From contig NZ_PQVJ01000003.1 in NCBI RefSeq assembly GCF_002921135.1, positions 16,895-80,894 on the forward strand: DNA of 64,000 nt, given 5' to 3'. The notes under the pieces were generated by a model, which was given only the letters and a program-made list of their open reading frames with translations, searched no databases and was not told the DNA's origin. The DNA is from Avibacterium gallinarum. Lineage in GTDB: Bacteria > Pseudomonadota > Gammaproteobacteria > Enterobacterales > Pasteurellaceae. The translations under genes were made by a program, and so were the position numbers. This document shows, one piece after another, positions 1 through 9,365 of this stretch (positions are counted from its first letter, which is position 1; the number at the start of each line of letters is the position of its first letter).

Positions 1-1
1 T

Positions 2-472
2 CGTCCGAACGATAATCCGCTAATGGATTGGCTGCAAACTTGGGGCAGACTACGTTCTAACAAAGATATGCTTGATCGCAAAGATTTACGCAATATGATC
101 AAAGCATTACGTCGTGGTGAAATTATTTGGTATGCGCCCGATCACGATTATGGGCGAAAAAACGCCGTTTTTGTGCCTTTCTTTGCGGTGAAAGATGCCG
201 CCACTACAACGGGAAGTTATTATTTATTGAAATCTTCCCCAAACAGCAAAGTGATTCCTTTTGCGCCATTACGCAACGCAGACGGCTCAGGCTACACCGT
301 GAAAGTATCCGCCCCTGTAGATTTTTCTGATCTCAATACCGAAATTGACATTGCCACCCGAATGAACCAAGTGGTTGAACAAGAAATCTTGCAAGGCGTG
401 GAACAATATATGTGGCTGCATCGGCGTTTCAAAACCCGTCCAAATGAAAGTGATCCAAGTTTGTATGATTAG
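2..472 (+). CDS. lpxL: Lipid A biosynthesis lauroyltransferase LpxL (HtrB), C-terminal part
   Basis: Cytoplasmic-membrane late acyltransferase that transfers laurate to Kdo2-lipid IVA. The reading frame is open from base 2, so the gene starts left of the window and only about 156 C-terminal residues are seen. The visible part has the LpxL-type segment [19 protein letters not shown], then PDHDYG and the C-terminal [13 protein letters not shown] signature. These match E. coli LpxL as I remember it rather than LpxM. The HX4D catalytic motif lies outside the window. A good hairpin terminator follows the stop. Confidence is high for the family and for the LpxL assignment. Confidence 0.9.
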   Translation, partial: RPNDNPLMDWLQTWGRLRSNKDMLDRKDLRNMIKALRRGEIIWYAPDHDYGRKNAVFVPFFAVKDAATTTGSYYLLKSSPNSKVIPFAPLRNADGSGYTVKVSAPVDFSDLNTEIDIATRMNQVVEQEILQGVEQYMWLHRRFKTRPNESDPSLYD

Positions 473-477
473 AAAAT

Positions 478-508
478 AAAAGGGTGAAATAATGTTTTCA
501 CCCTTTTT
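478..508. terminator. Rho-independent terminator between lpxL and the TorD-like gene
   Basis: A 12-bp stem (478-489 with 496-507, core AGGGTGAAA/TTTCACCCT) with a 6-base loop, A-rich on the left and T-rich on the right. It can terminate both converging genes. Confidence 0.85.
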
Positions 509-557
509 CATAGACATTACCCATTAAAGTGCGGTGGTTTTTCAGAAATTTTTATCC

Positions 558-1124
558 CTAAAGAACGGTTTCTTCCAACTCATCAGCCATTGCGGAAAGG
601 ATTTCTCGTGAGAGAATAGCGAGTGAGCGGTAGAAAGGGAGATTGGCTTGCGTTTCTACTGCGTTTAAGAATTTTGTGGCGCAAGGCAGTAGAAATTCCG
701 CAAATAAGGTTTGTTGCGCTTCAACGGAATCAAGGTTATCTTCAATCCAAGACGCGGTGAGAAAAACAAGCGGAAAATTCACCGCACTTTGTTCTAACTC
801 GGGCATTCCGCGTTCTTGGCGGAAAGCGATGAAATCTTCGGACTTAAGATCATAAGCTTCAATATTCATTGGCACGAGCGCTTTTTCGCCAGCAAATAAA
901 CGCTGATATTCTTGATCTAATAAGGCTAAATCAATTTTCATTTGTAGAGCCTCAAGGGCTTGTTCGCTTTGCTTATCAGTTTCCAACGCCCAAAGGGCAT
1001 TGAGCGGTTGTTGGTGTAACCACGCAAAGACATTCTGCAAGGTGTGATCTTGCGGTGAACGGTAAAACAGATTGCCGAATAAGCGGCTGATCAACGAAAA
1101 ATGATTTAAACTTTGTTGGCTCAT
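558..1124 (-). CDS. TorD/DmsD-family molybdoenzyme chaperone
   Basis: Predicted cytoplasmic chaperone of 188 residues, mostly helical. This family binds twin-arginine signal peptides of molybdoenzymes (DMSO/TMAO reductase type) and assists cofactor insertion. Typical features are an N-terminal helix with LISRLFGNLFYRSP, a central acidic stretch with YQRLFAG, and a C-terminal region ending in SREILSAMADEL. No molybdoenzyme gene is in view, so the client is unknown. DmsD is the more likely role in this family, but this is not proven by sequence. Its ATG overlaps the stop of the upstream oxidoreductase gene by one base, suggesting translational coupling. Confidence 0.7.
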   Translation of the reverse strand: MSQQSLNHFSLISRLFGNLFYRSPQDHTLQNVFAWLHQQPLNALWALETDKQSEQALEALQMKIDLALLDQEYQRLFAGEKALVPMNIEAYDLKSEDFIAFRQERGMPELEQSAVNFPLVFLTASWIEDNLDSVEAQQTLFAEFLLPCATKFLNAVETQANLPFYRSLAILSREILSAMADELEETVL

Positions 1125-1762
1125 TATGGGGTTTCCTTATCGTTGCTGTGAGCATTGTTATGAGCGTTGCAAAGTGCGGTCAAATTTTGCGTTGTAATTT
1201 TCGCGGCGTCATCAAGCATTTGCTGGCGCGTCTTGTCATCAATAATATGAATATCGCCAAAGAATTTATGCTGAATATCGGTAATACCACAAAAATTAAA
1301 TAAGCCGTCCACCAAGCAATCACGCAAGGATTTATCAATGCCAAGCTGTTGATATTTCTCAACATTACTGCCAATGGTGATAAACTGTTGCATTTTTTTG
1401 CCTTGCAATAAGCCGACAGATTGTCCGTCTTCTGTTTTATACGCAAAGCCGTGGCTCAGCACGCGATCTAAATAGCCTTTCAAAATTGCAGGAAAACCCA
1501 TCCACCATAGGGGATAAACGAGAGTGATCAAATCTGCCTCACGAATGAGCTGATGTTCTTCGCGAATTTCTGCGGGAGTAATGCCTTGATTTGCCCCTTG
1601 TAATTCAGCCCACGAAATGACGGGATCAAAATTTAGTTGATACAAATCACGCACTTGGGTTTCCACTTTGAGCGCTCGGCTGGCGTTCAAAGTGCGGTCT
1701 AAGATGCTGCGATTAAAGCTGTCTTGCCCATTTGGGTGGGCGAAAATAATTAAATGTTTCAT
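1124..1762 (-). CDS. Flavodoxin-fold NAD(P)H oxidoreductase (quinone reductase type)
   Basis: A 212-residue soluble protein of the Flavodoxin_2 family (NQO1/KefF/YwrO-like). It likely carries FMN or FAD and reduces quinones or other electrophiles with NAD(P)H. It begins with the flavodoxin-type strand MKHLIIFAHPNG, has the loop LVYPLWWMGFPAILKGYLDRV that packs on the flavin, and the downstream block GFAYK. The C-terminal 20 residues are polar and probably disordered. It is followed directly by the TorD-like gene with a one-base overlap. Substrate is not predictable. Confidence 0.8.
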   Translation of the reverse strand: MKHLIIFAHPNGQDSFNRSILDRTLNASRALKVETQVRDLYQLNFDPVISWAELQGANQGITPAEIREEHQLIREADLITLVYPLWWMGFPAILKGYLDRVLSHGFAYKTEDGQSVGLLQGKKMQQFITIGSNVEKYQQLGIDKSLRDCLVDGLFNFCGITDIQHKFFGDIHIIDDKTRQQMLDDAAKITTQNLTALCNAHNNAHSNDKETP

Positions 1763-1766
1763 TGTG

Positions 1767-2216
1767 CTATTCTACTTTCTTAACAAATAAGGTGATCCCT
1801 TCCACGTTATACACTTCAATGGCATCGCCAACATGCAGGTGCTTGCCTTGAATTCGCCAAGTGGTGTCGCCAAAATGACCACGCCCAATGCCGTTTTCAT
1901 TGATTTCTTGCACGATACCTTTTGTGCCGAGCATTGCGTGATCCCGTTGGTTTAATGAAGTGTGCGATTGATCTTGGAGATCTTTGCCGTGTTGGTATTT
2001 CCACCAAGAAAAACTTAAAATAATGGCTAAAATGGCATAGCCAATCACTAAAAAGGTTAAGGATAAGGTGACAAATAATGCCATTACGCCTGCGATAATA
2101 ATTGCTGCCAAGCCCCACCAGAGCAAAAATACGCCCGGAATGAGAATTTCGGCAATTAATAAGCCAAAGCCTAAAATAAGCCAGTGCCACACTGACCAAG
2201 TTGCGAGCCATTCCAT
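1767..2216 (-). CDS. NfeD-family membrane protein (YbbJ-like), partner of QmcA
   Basis: 149 residues: about three hydrophobic segments (roughly 10-30, 33-50 and 52-72), then a C-terminal OB-fold-like domain rich in G and V (LGTKGIVQEI, GDAIEVYNVEG). NfeD-type proteins pair with SPFH-domain membrane proteins. Here the gene lies directly downstream of the qmcA homologue on the same strand, the same order as E. coli ybbK-ybbJ. The short form lacks the ClpP-like protease domain of long NfeD proteins. Role: membrane organisation or quality control, inferred. Confidence 0.8.
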   Translation of the reverse strand: MEWLATWSVWHWLILGFGLLIAEILIPGVFLLWWGLAAIIIAGVMALFVTLSLTFLVIGYAILAIILSFSWWKYQHGKDLQDQSHTSLNQRDHAMLGTKGIVQEINENGIGRGHFGDTTWRIQGKHLHVGDAIEVYNVEGITLFVKKVE

Positions 2217-2272
2217 ACTTATCCCCTTAGTTTATATTTAAAGGGGCAATGCCCCTGATATTGATAGGCAAA

Positions 2273-3193
2273 TTATTGCTTTTCACCTTTTAATAGCTCG
2301 GCAATGCCTGCCACTGAGCCAATTAAATTGCCCGCTTCAAGTGGCATTAACACCACTTTACTATTATTTGCGCCGCCAATTTCTTTTAACGCTTCAGTAT
2401 ATTTTTGTGCGATAAAGTAATTAATGGCTTTGGTGTTCCCGCCTGCAATGGCTTCCGACACCATTTGGGTGGCTTTGGCTTCTGCTTCGGCGGCACGCTC
2501 ACGGGCTTCAGCTTGTAAAAAGGCTTCCGCACGTTCCCCTTCCGCTTTGAGAATACGGGATTGTTTTTCCCCTTCTGCGCGTAATATTTCCGCTTGACGA
2601 ATCCCTTCTGCTTCTAAAATTTCAGCCCGTTTATTACGTTCTGCTTTCATTTGTGCATTCATTGCGGCGATTAATTCGTGCGGTGGACGCACATCGCGGA
2701 TCTCAATACGCGTTACCTTAATGCCCCAAGGGTTGGTGGCTTCGTCCACAATGGATAACAAACGTCCGTTGATATTATCACGCTGTGAAAGCATTTCGTC
2801 CAATTCCATTGAGCCTAGCACAGTACGAATATTGGTCATCGTTAAATTGATGATCGCTTGCTCTAAATGGTTTACTTCATAAGCGGCACGGCGCGCATCG
2901 ATCACTTGTACGAAACACACGGCATCAATGGATACATTGGCATTATCTTTTGAGATCACTTCTTGCGAAGGAATATCTAATACTTGTTCCATCATATTAA
3001 TTTTGCGCCCTACGCGATCTACAAAAGGTACGACAAAATTTAGCCCTGGGGTGAGGGTGCGAGTGTAGCGCCCAAAGCGTTCAATCGTCCAATGATAGCC
3101 TTGCGGTACGGTTTTCAAGGTGGAAAACAGTACAACAATCACAAAGATAACAAAGACGACCACAGCAACAGGAAAACCGTCTAACAATTCCAT
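2273..3193 (-). CDS. qmcA: QmcA, SPFH/band-7 membrane protein
   Basis: 306 residues, close to E. coli QmcA (305). An N-terminal membrane anchor (residues about 8-27) is followed by the SPFH domain ([41 protein letters not shown]). A long charged coiled-coil follows (about 175-250, repeats of [17 protein letters not shown] type), then a G/A-rich tail. These proteins form oligomeric membrane scaffolds linked to FtsH and membrane-protein turnover. It forms a two-gene unit with the NfeD gene. Confidence 0.9.
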   Translation of the reverse strand: MELLDGFPVAVVVFVIFVIVVLFSTLKTVPQGYHWTIERFGRYTRTLTPGLNFVVPFVDRVGRKINMMEQVLDIPSQEVISKDNANVSIDAVCFVQVIDARRAAYEVNHLEQAIINLTMTNIRTVLGSMELDEMLSQRDNINGRLLSIVDEATNPWGIKVTRIEIRDVRPPHELIAAMNAQMKAERNKRAEILEAEGIRQAEILRAEGEKQSRILKAEGERAEAFLQAEARERAAEAEAKATQMVSEAIAGGNTKAINYFIAQKYTEALKEIGGANNSKVVLMPLEAGNLIGSVAGIAELLKGEKQ

Positions 3194-3238
3194 TTTTCTC
3201 TCCTTAAAATGGGGGGTAACTGATTGAAGTCTAACAAA

Positions 3239-4684
3239 TTAAATAGGCTTTTGTACATAGCGATAATGCCCATTTTCATTGACAAATTCAAATAAATGGG
3301 TGATACAACTCGGCGCGTCTTGATCTTGGTGGGAAACAAAAAGTAATTGCGTTTCACTGTTCATCACCAGTTGATCAATAAAGCCTTTAACCAGTTTACG
3401 ATTCACGCCGTCTAGCCCTTGTAAAGGTTCATCTAAGATCAACACGGGAGGATGTTTTACCATTGCGCGAGTGATCAGCAGTAAACGCTGTTGCCCCCAC
3501 GACAAGGATTTAAACGGCTGATTAGCTTGCGCGGTTAAATTTAAGCGGGCAAGCCATTCCATCGCTTTAATATGTAAGGCATCTGGCACTTTTTGATAAA
3601 CGCCAATGCTGTCAAAAAAGCCCGATAGGATCACATCTCGTGCGGAGCAATTCACGCGATAATCCATATGCAGTTGGCTGCTGACATAACCGATTTTTTG
3701 TTTGATTTGCCAAATTGTTTCGCCTGAACCGCGTTGATTGCCAAATAAACGCACTTTATTGGCGTAAGATTGCGGGTGATCACCGCTAATCACCGAAAGC
3801 AAGGTAGATTTACCTGCACCATTAGGGCCTTTGATCCACCAATTTTCTCCACGTTTAACTTGCCAATCAAGTTTATCAAGAATTTTTTTCTCACCATATT
3901 GAATGGTAACCTGTTCTAATTCAAAGAGCGGTTGATTTTCATCGAGTTTTATCTCAGGGACGGCACGTTCAGGCAAAGGAATATGCTGGGCAGATTCTGC
4001 ATAGTGAAGTTGTTGATAAAGGCTTTGTTGCTCAATTTCATCACGAGTTCCTTGCAAGATAAGCGCTTGATGTTCTAACAAGGCAATGTGGTTGGCTTGC
4101 TCTGGAATATCTTCAAAACGATTTAAGATCAGTAAAATCGTCATTTTTTGTTGTAACTGCGCGAGCAATGCTTTCCATTCTTTGACAGATTGCTGATCCA
4201 ACCCTTCAAAAGGCTCATCTAAAATCAGCAAATCAGGCTGTTGCACTAAGGCTTGGCACAGTAATACTTTACGGCTTTCTCCTGTGGATAGCTGGATAAA
4301 AGGGCGATCTAAAAGTGCGGTGATTTTTAACAGCGAAATATATTCTTCAAATAACGCTAGATTGCCCTGTTCAGCCAAAATAGTCTGCTTGGCCGTTTTG
4401 CCGAAATCATCAGGGCTGACGCCATCATTGTTGCGATCTTTAAAGGTTTCACTAACAATTTTCTGTTGCTTTTCAAAAGAAAGGGAACAAATAGTTTGGA
4501 AATGATTTTCCATTGCGCCTTCCAGTAAAGGCAATTTGCCTTCTAGTGCCAAGGCGAGCGCGGTTTTTCCACTGCCATTGCTGCCCACTACACCCCAATA
4601 ATCATTGGGGTGAATGGATAATTCATCAATTTTTAAGCGTTGATGATGAGCAAGCTGGAATATTGCATTTTCGATCTTAATCAT
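3239..4684 (-). CDS. modF: ModF-like double ABC ATPase
   Basis: About 481 residues with two ABC ATPase domains in tandem and no membrane segments. Walker A of domain 1 is GSNGSGKT (near residue 35-41) with signature LSTGE and Walker B LLILDEPFEGLD. Domain 2 has GPNGAGKST, LSWGQQ and LILDEPLQGLD. The size and layout match E. coli ModF (PhrA), linked to molybdate metabolism; its exact role is unclear. I chose ATG at 4684, preceded by AGGTGG five bases away, rather than the GTG at 4693. No modABC genes are in view. Confidence 0.8.
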   Translation of the reverse strand: MIKIENAIFQLAHHQRLKIDELSIHPNDYWGVVGSNGSGKTALALALEGKLPLLEGAMENHFQTICSLSFEKQQKIVSETFKDRNNDGVSPDDFGKTAKQTILAEQGNLALFEEYISLLKITALLDRPFIQLSTGESRKVLLCQALVQQPDLLILDEPFEGLDQQSVKEWKALLAQLQQKMTILLILNRFEDIPEQANHIALLEHQALILQGTRDEIEQQSLYQQLHYAESAQHIPLPERAVPEIKLDENQPLFELEQVTIQYGEKKILDKLDWQVKRGENWWIKGPNGAGKSTLLSVISGDHPQSYANKVRLFGNQRGSGETIWQIKQKIGYVSSQLHMDYRVNCSARDVILSGFFDSIGVYQKVPDALHIKAMEWLARLNLTAQANQPFKSLSWGQQRLLLITRAMVKHPPVLILDEPLQGLDGVNRKLVKGFIDQLVMNSETQLLFVSHQDQDAPSCITHLFEFVNENGHYRYVQKPI

Positions 4685-4697
4685 ATTAGCCACCTAT

Positions 4698-4733
4698 AAA
4701 AAAAGCGGAAATTTTCATCCGCTCTTTTTTCTT
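4698..4733 (-). terminator. Terminator of sstT
   Basis: Inverted repeat AGCGGA (4704-4709) / TCCGCT (4718-4723), flanked on both sides by A/T runs. Read on the minus strand it is a GC stem followed by seven T, directly after the sstT stop. Confidence 0.8.
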
Positions 4734-4751
4734 TTTTATCTTGAGTAAAGC

Positions 4752-5996
4752 TTAGCTTTTTTGTGCTTCTTCTTCAGAGATACATACCGCTGCGGTAAAC
4801 ACTACGTCAGTTGATGAGTTTAACGCGGTTTCTGCGGAATCTTGTAACACCCCAATGATAAAGCCCACGCCCATTACTTGCGCAGCAATGTCATTTGAGA
4901 TACCGAATAAGCTACAAGCTAATGGAATTAATAATAATGAACCACCAGCCACACCAGAAGCACCACAAGCACATACGCTTGCTACCACACTTAATAATAA
5001 TGCTGTTGGGAATGAAACTTCCACGCCTAACGTATGCACTGCTGCTAAGGTTAATACGGTGATGGTAATTGCCGCACCCGCCATATTAATACTTGCACCT
5101 AACGGAATAGATACAGAATAGGTATCTTCATTTAAGTTTAAGCGTTTCGCTAATTCCATATTTACAGGAATATTTGCTGCCGAACTACGCGTGAAGAAGG
5201 CGGTTAAACCACTTTCGCGTACACAAGTCCAAATTAATGGATACGGGTTACGGCGTGTTTTCCAGTACACTAAAATTGGGTTTACTACGAACGCAGTAAA
5301 TAGCATGGCACCGATTAATACACATAATAAACGCACATAATCAAGTAACGCGCCCAAGCCTTTATCCGCAAGAGTTTCAGCTACTAAACCAAACACCCCG
5401 ATTGGTGCAAAGCTAATGATAAAGTGAACGATTTTTGATACCCCTTCAGAAAGATCATTCATCACATTTTTAGTGGTATCTGAAGCGTGGCGTAGCACAA
5501 GTCCTAAGCCAATTGCCCACGAAAGAATACCGATAAAGTTGGCATTAAATAAGGCGTTGATTGGGTTATCCACTACATTTAATACCAATGTTCCTAATAC
5601 TTGAGAAACTTCGCTTGGTGGCGATAAAGAATTTTCTTGTGTTTGTAGAGCAATTTCGGTTGGAAAAGCGAAGCTAAATAACACCGCAGTTAATGCGGCA
5701 AGAAATGTGCCTAATAAATATAAAATCACCACAGATTTCATATTGCTTTGCGTACCAATTTTTTTATTCGCAATGGCTGAAATTACCAATAAGAAAACTA
5801 AAATTGGCGCAACGGCACGCAATGAGCGCACAAACACTTTACCTAAAAAACCTGCTTTTTCAGCAAGGTTGAAACCGAGTACAGATTGCAAGCTTGGCGC
5901 AATAATCGCAAGTAGCAAACCTAGCACTAAACCGATAGAAATTCTTTTCACTAAACTTCCGTGAAAAAACAGAGAATATAAACGAGATGTGTTCAT
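4752..5996 (-). CDS. sstT: Serine/threonine:sodium symporter SstT
   Basis: 414 residues, inner-membrane transporter of the DAACS (glutamate-transporter-fold) family that imports serine and threonine with Na+. Several long hydrophobic helices are visible. The C-terminal half holds the characteristic hairpin regions [35 protein letters not shown] and [16 protein letters not shown]. Length agrees with E. coli SstT (414). It stands alone, with its own terminator, next to the divergent SOS-type operon. Confidence 0.92.
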   Translation of the reverse strand: MNTSRLYSLFFHGSLVKRISIGLVLGLLLAIIAPSLQSVLGFNLAEKAGFLGKVFVRSLRAVAPILVFLLVISAIANKKIGTQSNMKSVVILYLLGTFLAALTAVLFSFAFPTEIALQTQENSLSPPSEVSQVLGTLVLNVVDNPINALFNANFIGILSWAIGLGLVLRHASDTTKNVMNDLSEGVSKIVHFIISFAPIGVFGLVAETLADKGLGALLDYVRLLCVLIGAMLFTAFVVNPILVYWKTRRNPYPLIWTCVRESGLTAFFTRSSAANIPVNMELAKRLNLNEDTYSVSIPLGASINMAGAAITITVLTLAAVHTLGVEVSFPTALLLSVVASVCACGASGVAGGSLLLIPLACSLFGISNDIAAQVMGVGFIIGVLQDSAETALNSSTDVVFTAAVCISEEEAQKS

Positions 5997-6263
5997 AATT
6001 ATTTACAATGTTGTGTTTAAAACTGAAGATCAATGACTTCAGAAGATTGTTGATATTCAGATCTAAAATTAGATCCCCCATAGCGAGTGTAAAGATAGCC
6101 TAATTTTGTGCTAAAGAAAATATAAAATCGTAAATTAACGCATATTATTTGCATAAATATAGAAATATTTCCCTCTAAATTAGATAAAACACATTATTTT
6201 CTTCTTTCTTCCCTCGATTTGCCTTAGCCATACAAAAAAGTGAAAAAAAGTTTTTATACAGTA

Positions 6264-6316
6264 TTGACGAACTGTATAAAACACCAGTATCATTTTCACT
6301 GTATAAACAACCAGTA
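6264..6316 (+). promoter_or_regulatory. Promoter with two LexA-like (SOS) boxes
   Basis: A -35 TTGACG (6264-6269) and -10 TATCAT (6288-6293) are 18 bases apart. Between and after them lie two near-identical direct repeats, CTGTATAAAACACCAG (6272-6287) and CTGTATAAACAACCAG (6299-6314), of the form CTGT-N8-CCAG. This is one base off the gamma-proteobacterial LexA consensus CTGT-N8-ACAG; I recall the E. coli dinI box also ending in CCAG. Box 1 sits between -35 and -10 and box 2 over the likely start of transcription, good positions for repression. SOS control is inferred. Confidence 0.75.
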
Positions 6317-6338
6317 AATTGATGATTAGCGGAGCATT

Positions 6339-6776
6339 ATGATGAATTACCTCAACGAACAAACACCATTTTCCTATCAACCAATGCCATTTTTAACGGA
6401 TAGTGAATCTTTCAACTCAACCTTTAATCGAAAACTTGATTTAAACCTATATTGCATTAAACGCCCACAAAAAACCTGCTTTGTTCAGGTAACCAATCCA
6501 AATATGTTGGCGTGGGGAATTGAAATGGGCGATATACTCGTGGTGGAACAAAGCGATCATCTTAGCATTGGTGATTTAGTCGTAATGGAACAAAACCATC
6601 ACTTCTGCGTATATGAGTTTGTTGCCTATGACGGTAAAGAGTTTATCTTTCTGCCGCTAGACGCCAAAATGCAAAGCATCAAATGTGAAAAGTGGTCTGC
6701 TTTACCAATTATTGGAGTCATCACCAATACCATTCATCAAATGAAGCCTAAAAAGCAAATGCGATTTGCCGCTTAA
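6339..6776 (+). CDS. UmuD/LexA-fold (S24-like) protein lacking the catalytic dyad
   Basis: 145 residues. Residues about 46-135 align by eye with the UmuD C-terminal domain: FVQVTNPNMLAWGIEMGDIL (UmuD FVKASGDSM...GDLL), then IGDLVVMEQ, CVYEF, FLPLDAKM and IIGVITNTIH. The position of the UmuD nucleophile Ser is Asn55, and the general-base Lys is Tyr92. No Ala/Cys-Gly cleavage site is evident in the N-terminal arm. It is therefore likely a non-proteolytic, non-cleavable relative. GGAG at 6331-6334 supports the start. It is the first gene after the LexA-like boxes and precedes a DinI-like gene. It may bind a polymerase or RecA filament, but its function is unknown. Confidence 0.7.
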   Translation: MMNYLNEQTPFSYQPMPFLTDSESFNSTFNRKLDLNLYCIKRPQKTCFVQVTNPNMLAWGIEMGDILVVEQSDHLSIGDLVVMEQNHHFCVYEFVAYDGKEFIFLPLDAKMQSIKCEKWSALPIIGVITNTIHQMKPKKQMRFAA

Positions 6777-6858
6777 CACCCTAAAAATAAAAGTGCGGTG
6801 CAAATTTTTCTAATTTTTGCTGAACAGAATAAATAATCAAGAAAATAAGGAGAACATA

Positions 6859-7116
6859 ATGAAACAGTTAGACATCCGTTTTATGAAAGAAAGCGACAAA
6901 AAACGCCAAGAATATCAATTAAAAATTATCGCCAAACTCCAAGAGGTTTTACCTAGAAAGATCGCAGAAAAATTTGATGATATTCATATTCGTATCCGTT
7001 TTTCCAGTGCAGCTGGCGTAGATGTAACAGGGATTAAAAACAAAGACGAGAAAGAACGCCTGATGGAATATTTAGAAGAACTGTGGAACGACAGCTCGTT
7101 AGTTGAACTGGATTGA
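6859..7116 (+). CDS. DinI-like SOS modulator
   Basis: 85 residues from the ATG at 6859, which has AAGGAG at 6847-6852; an earlier in-frame ATG at 6817 has no good ribosome site. The C-terminal half (HIRIRFSSAAGVDVTGI, KDEKERLMEYLEELWND) matches the DinI core (HVSVRYAAANNLSVIGA, KQRISEILQETWES). DinI proteins bind RecA filaments and modulate UmuD/LexA cleavage. It carries an N-terminal extension of about 30 residues relative to the DinI core. It sits 82 bases after the UmuD-like gene, with a USS in the gap, and is probably co-transcribed from the LexA-box promoter. Confidence 0.75.
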   Translation: MKQLDIRFMKESDKKRQEYQLKIIAKLQEVLPRKIAEKFDDIHIRIRFSSAAGVDVTGIKNKDEKERLMEYLEELWNDSSLVELD

Positions 7117-7139
7117 TAAAACAAAATAGAAAGTAATAT

Positions 7140-7735
7140 TAATTGTCACTAGTTTCCCATATTAGCGACGATATTGACGCACTTGCAATAATAGTTGCGC
7201 AGTCAAAACATCTTCATTTATCAATAATAAGGAATTAGACAATTGTTCTGAATCCGTGCTACATCATCAAAAAACTCAGCTTAATCTTCCTCTTTAAGCT
7301 CTACTGCATAGCAAATTCTCTGTAGTCCCAAGTTTCCTTGCCAAAAATTACACTGTGATCATTTTTCGACTGAAATTAAAAGGCAAGTTGCTCAACAAAT
7401 TAATCTAGGGTATTTATATCTACAGTCAGTAAATATAAGAGGCTTTCCCTCTAAAGGGGATGCCTTAATAATGATGAGCCTACCACCTACAGCTAATCTA
7501 TTCATGCAATCTCCAAAGGCCTAGCCATCACACAATAGACGTTAAATATAAATTTCCTCATTTTGTCAAATGATTTCACAAAAAATATTCAATAACCTTA
7601 CCGTACTTTATCCGTCTGATTTAAGATATTTGGGCATATTACAATCGGTAGCAAAGACCAACATATCTAGGGTAATATCTAGTGTGCCGCGCGTATCTAA
7701 AATAATAAAATCATAGCCTTATAATTTTAGGGGCG
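7140..7735 (-). pseudogene. Decayed remnants of a ParA-type and other conjugative-element genes
   Basis: No intact gene lies here, but the minus strand shows consecutive coding fragments broken by stops and frameshifts. Near 7735-7610: YDFIILDTRGTLDITLDML..., which resembles the Walker-B region of ParA ATPases. Near 7507-7395: a fragment starting MNRLAVGGRLIIIKASPLEGK. Near 7345-7170: NFWQGNLGLQRICYAVELKEED, then after a frameshift LLLINEDVLTAQLLLQVRQ and a stop. Such short genes after parA are typical of integrative conjugative elements, but the non-ParA pieces are not recognised. I read it as a scar of an excised or eroded element. Confidence 0.5.
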
Positions 7736-7740
7736 CGCTT

Positions 7741-7770
7741 AAAAAATAGAGGAATCCTACTCCTCTATTT
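7741..7770 (-). terminator. Terminator overlapping the arcA stop codon
   Basis: 10-bp stem AAATAGAGGA (7744-7753) / TCCTCTATTT (7761-7770), ending in a T run on the minus strand. The TAG stop of arcA (7757-7759) lies in the loop. Confidence 0.75.
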
Positions 7771-8470
7771 CCCCACAAAACCGATACCCTTCACCGTGGA
7801 TAGTTGAGATAAGTTCTGGGGTGTCGGGGTGATCTTCAAAATGTTTACGAATGCGACGAATAGTAACGTCCACCGTTCTATCTTGTGGCTTTAGTTCTCG
7901 CCCTGTCATTTTTTTCAATAATTCTTCACGAGATTGGATTTTTCCAGGGTTTTCGCAGAATTGTAACATTGCACGAAATTCGCTACGTGGGAGTTTGTAT
8001 TCTTCACCTTCTGGATTAATTAAGGTGCGGCTGTTGAGATCTAACGTCCAGCCGTTGAAACGATATTGTTCCACTGGTTGTGAACTTTGCTTGGTGTTTT
8101 CAGCCATCGTACGTTGTAATAAATTTCTCGCACGAATAGTTAATTCTCTCGGATTAAAAGGCTTGGTGATGTAATCATCAGCACCAATTTCTAAACCTAA
8201 AATTTTATCTACTTCATTATCACGCCCAGTTAAGAACATTAACGCCGTGTTGGTAGTTTCACGCAATTCGCGCGCGAGCATTAGCCCATTTTTACCAGGT
8301 AAATTAATGTCCATAATGACAAGATTAATGTCTTGGCTGGAAAGAATTTTGTGCATCTGTACGCCATCATTGGCTTCAAATACGTCATATCCTTCTGCTT
8401 CAAAAATGCTTTTTAGCGTGTTTCTTGTAATGGTTTCATCTTCAACGATTAAAATTTTTGCGGTAACCAT
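7757..8470 (-). CDS. arcA: Aerobic respiration control response regulator ArcA
   Basis: 237 residues, OmpR-family response regulator, partner of the ArcB sensor, which represses aerobic metabolism genes under anoxia. Receiver domain: acidic pocket E10-D11, phosphoacceptor D54 in [10 protein letters not shown], and TKPF with the conserved Lys. The C-terminal winged helix ends in [15 protein letters not shown]...[11 protein letters not shown]. Sequence is very close to the E. coli protein as remembered. It is monocistronic with its own terminator. Confidence 0.96.
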   Translation of the reverse strand: MVTAKILIVEDETITRNTLKSIFEAEGYDVFEANDGVQMHKILSSQDINLVIMDINLPGKNGLMLARELRETTNTALMFLTGRDNEVDKILGLEIGADDYITKPFNPRELTIRARNLLQRTMAENTKQSSQPVEQYRFNGWTLDLNSRTLINPEGEEYKLPRSEFRAMLQFCENPGKIQSREELLKKMTGRELKPQDRTVDVTIRRIRKHFEDHPDTPELISTIHGEGYRFCGEIEE

Positions 8471-8627
8471 ATTCGCATCTCTTCCTTTCCAATATTGATT
8501 GGCGAGTTAAAACTAACAATTCTAGGGTATTCTAAGTTTGCCATTGTATAATTGCAACATTATTGTAACAAGTAGGATAAATGAATTCTGCGTGCTTTTA
8601 TGATCTAAATCATAGGTTTTATTGCTT

Positions 8628-8670
8628 TATAATATAAAAAAGAAACGCTCTCTGAAAAATTCAGAGAGCG
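8628..8670 (-). terminator. Terminator of rpmE2-ykgO
   Basis: Perfect 11-bp stem CGCTCTCTGAA (8646-8656) / TTCAGAGAGCG (8660-8670), followed on the minus strand by a T-rich run. Confidence 0.9.
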
Positions 8671-8695
8671 ATATGGAAATATGCCTTATAACATC

Positions 8696-8839
8696 TTAGC
8701 GTTTTTTCTTTTTGCCCCCTTGACGCGCTTTAAAGCGTGGATTTTCTTTACAAATGACATACACCACACCTTGGCGGCGCACCACTTTGCATTTTGGGTG
8801 GCGCGTTTTGGCGGTTTTTAATGAAGAAAGTACTTGCAT
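8696..8839 (-). CDS. ykgO: Ribosomal protein bL36 paralogue, zinc-free type (RpmJ2/YkgO)
   Basis: 47 residues: [17 protein letters not shown]..., then [16 protein letters not shown] and a KKKKR tail. This matches the alternative L36 that has lost the zinc-ribbon Cys/His set. These paralogues replace zinc-binding ribosomal proteins under zinc shortage. It lies nine bases after rpmE2 and shares its transcript and terminator. Confidence 0.92.
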   Translation of the reverse strand: MQVLSSLKTAKTRHPKCKVVRRQGVVYVICKENPRFKARQGGKKKKR

Positions 8840-8848
8840 TATTTTTCC

Positions 8849-9115
8849 TTATTTTGATTTGAGTGAGCCGAATTTACTGTATCTGTTTAGGAAGCTGCTT
8901 GCTCTGCCCTCGTTATTAATTTGTCTGGTTTTTCCTGTATAAAATGGGTGCGATGCAGATGAAGTATCACACATAAAGACAGGATACTCTTTGCCATCTT
9001 CCCACTTCATTGTTTGAGTGGTTCTGGCGCAAGAACGAATTAAAAAGCCTTGTTTGGCATTGCTGTCGTAAAAAAGTACAGTGCGGTAATTTTCTGGGTG
9101 AATCCCTTTTTTCAT
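8849..9115 (-). CDS. rpmE2: Ribosomal protein bL31 type B (RpmE2/YkgM)
   Basis: 88 residues from the ATG at 9115 (AAGGAG just upstream); a longer reading from 9160 has no ribosome site. [17 protein letters not shown] and the C-terminal HPFYTGKTR...[10 protein letters not shown] are type-B signatures, and the CxxC zinc motif of type A is absent. In related bacteria the pair with ykgO is repressed by Zur. I see no convincing Zur palindrome upstream (9116-9365), so regulation here is open. Confidence 0.92.
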   Translation of the reverse strand: MKKGIHPENYRTVLFYDSNAKQGFLIRSCARTTQTMKWEDGKEYPVFMCDTSSASHPFYTGKTRQINNEGRASSFLNRYSKFGSLKSK

Positions 9116-9365
9116 TTGATAACTCCTTATTTTCCACTGCGAAATAACTAGGCTAGGCATACTATATCAAATAGGAACGATTATCAACTCTTATTTTTCT
9201 TTGAGAAATAAGTCTAGCTGCTAAGAATATTAAAACAAGCGAAGAAAATAAGATAAAGTGAAAGAACTCAAGACTTTTTATACATCTCGTGCGTTGATAC
9301 TGTGCTAGAATGAAGCCACATAGATTAGCTTTAGGTTTTAACATTCAATAGGTTAGCAAGCGAGA

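Noticed and set aside
9116..9365. Zur operator before rpmE2
   Set aside because: No convincing palindrome of the TATAACA type; only weak AT-rich similarity.
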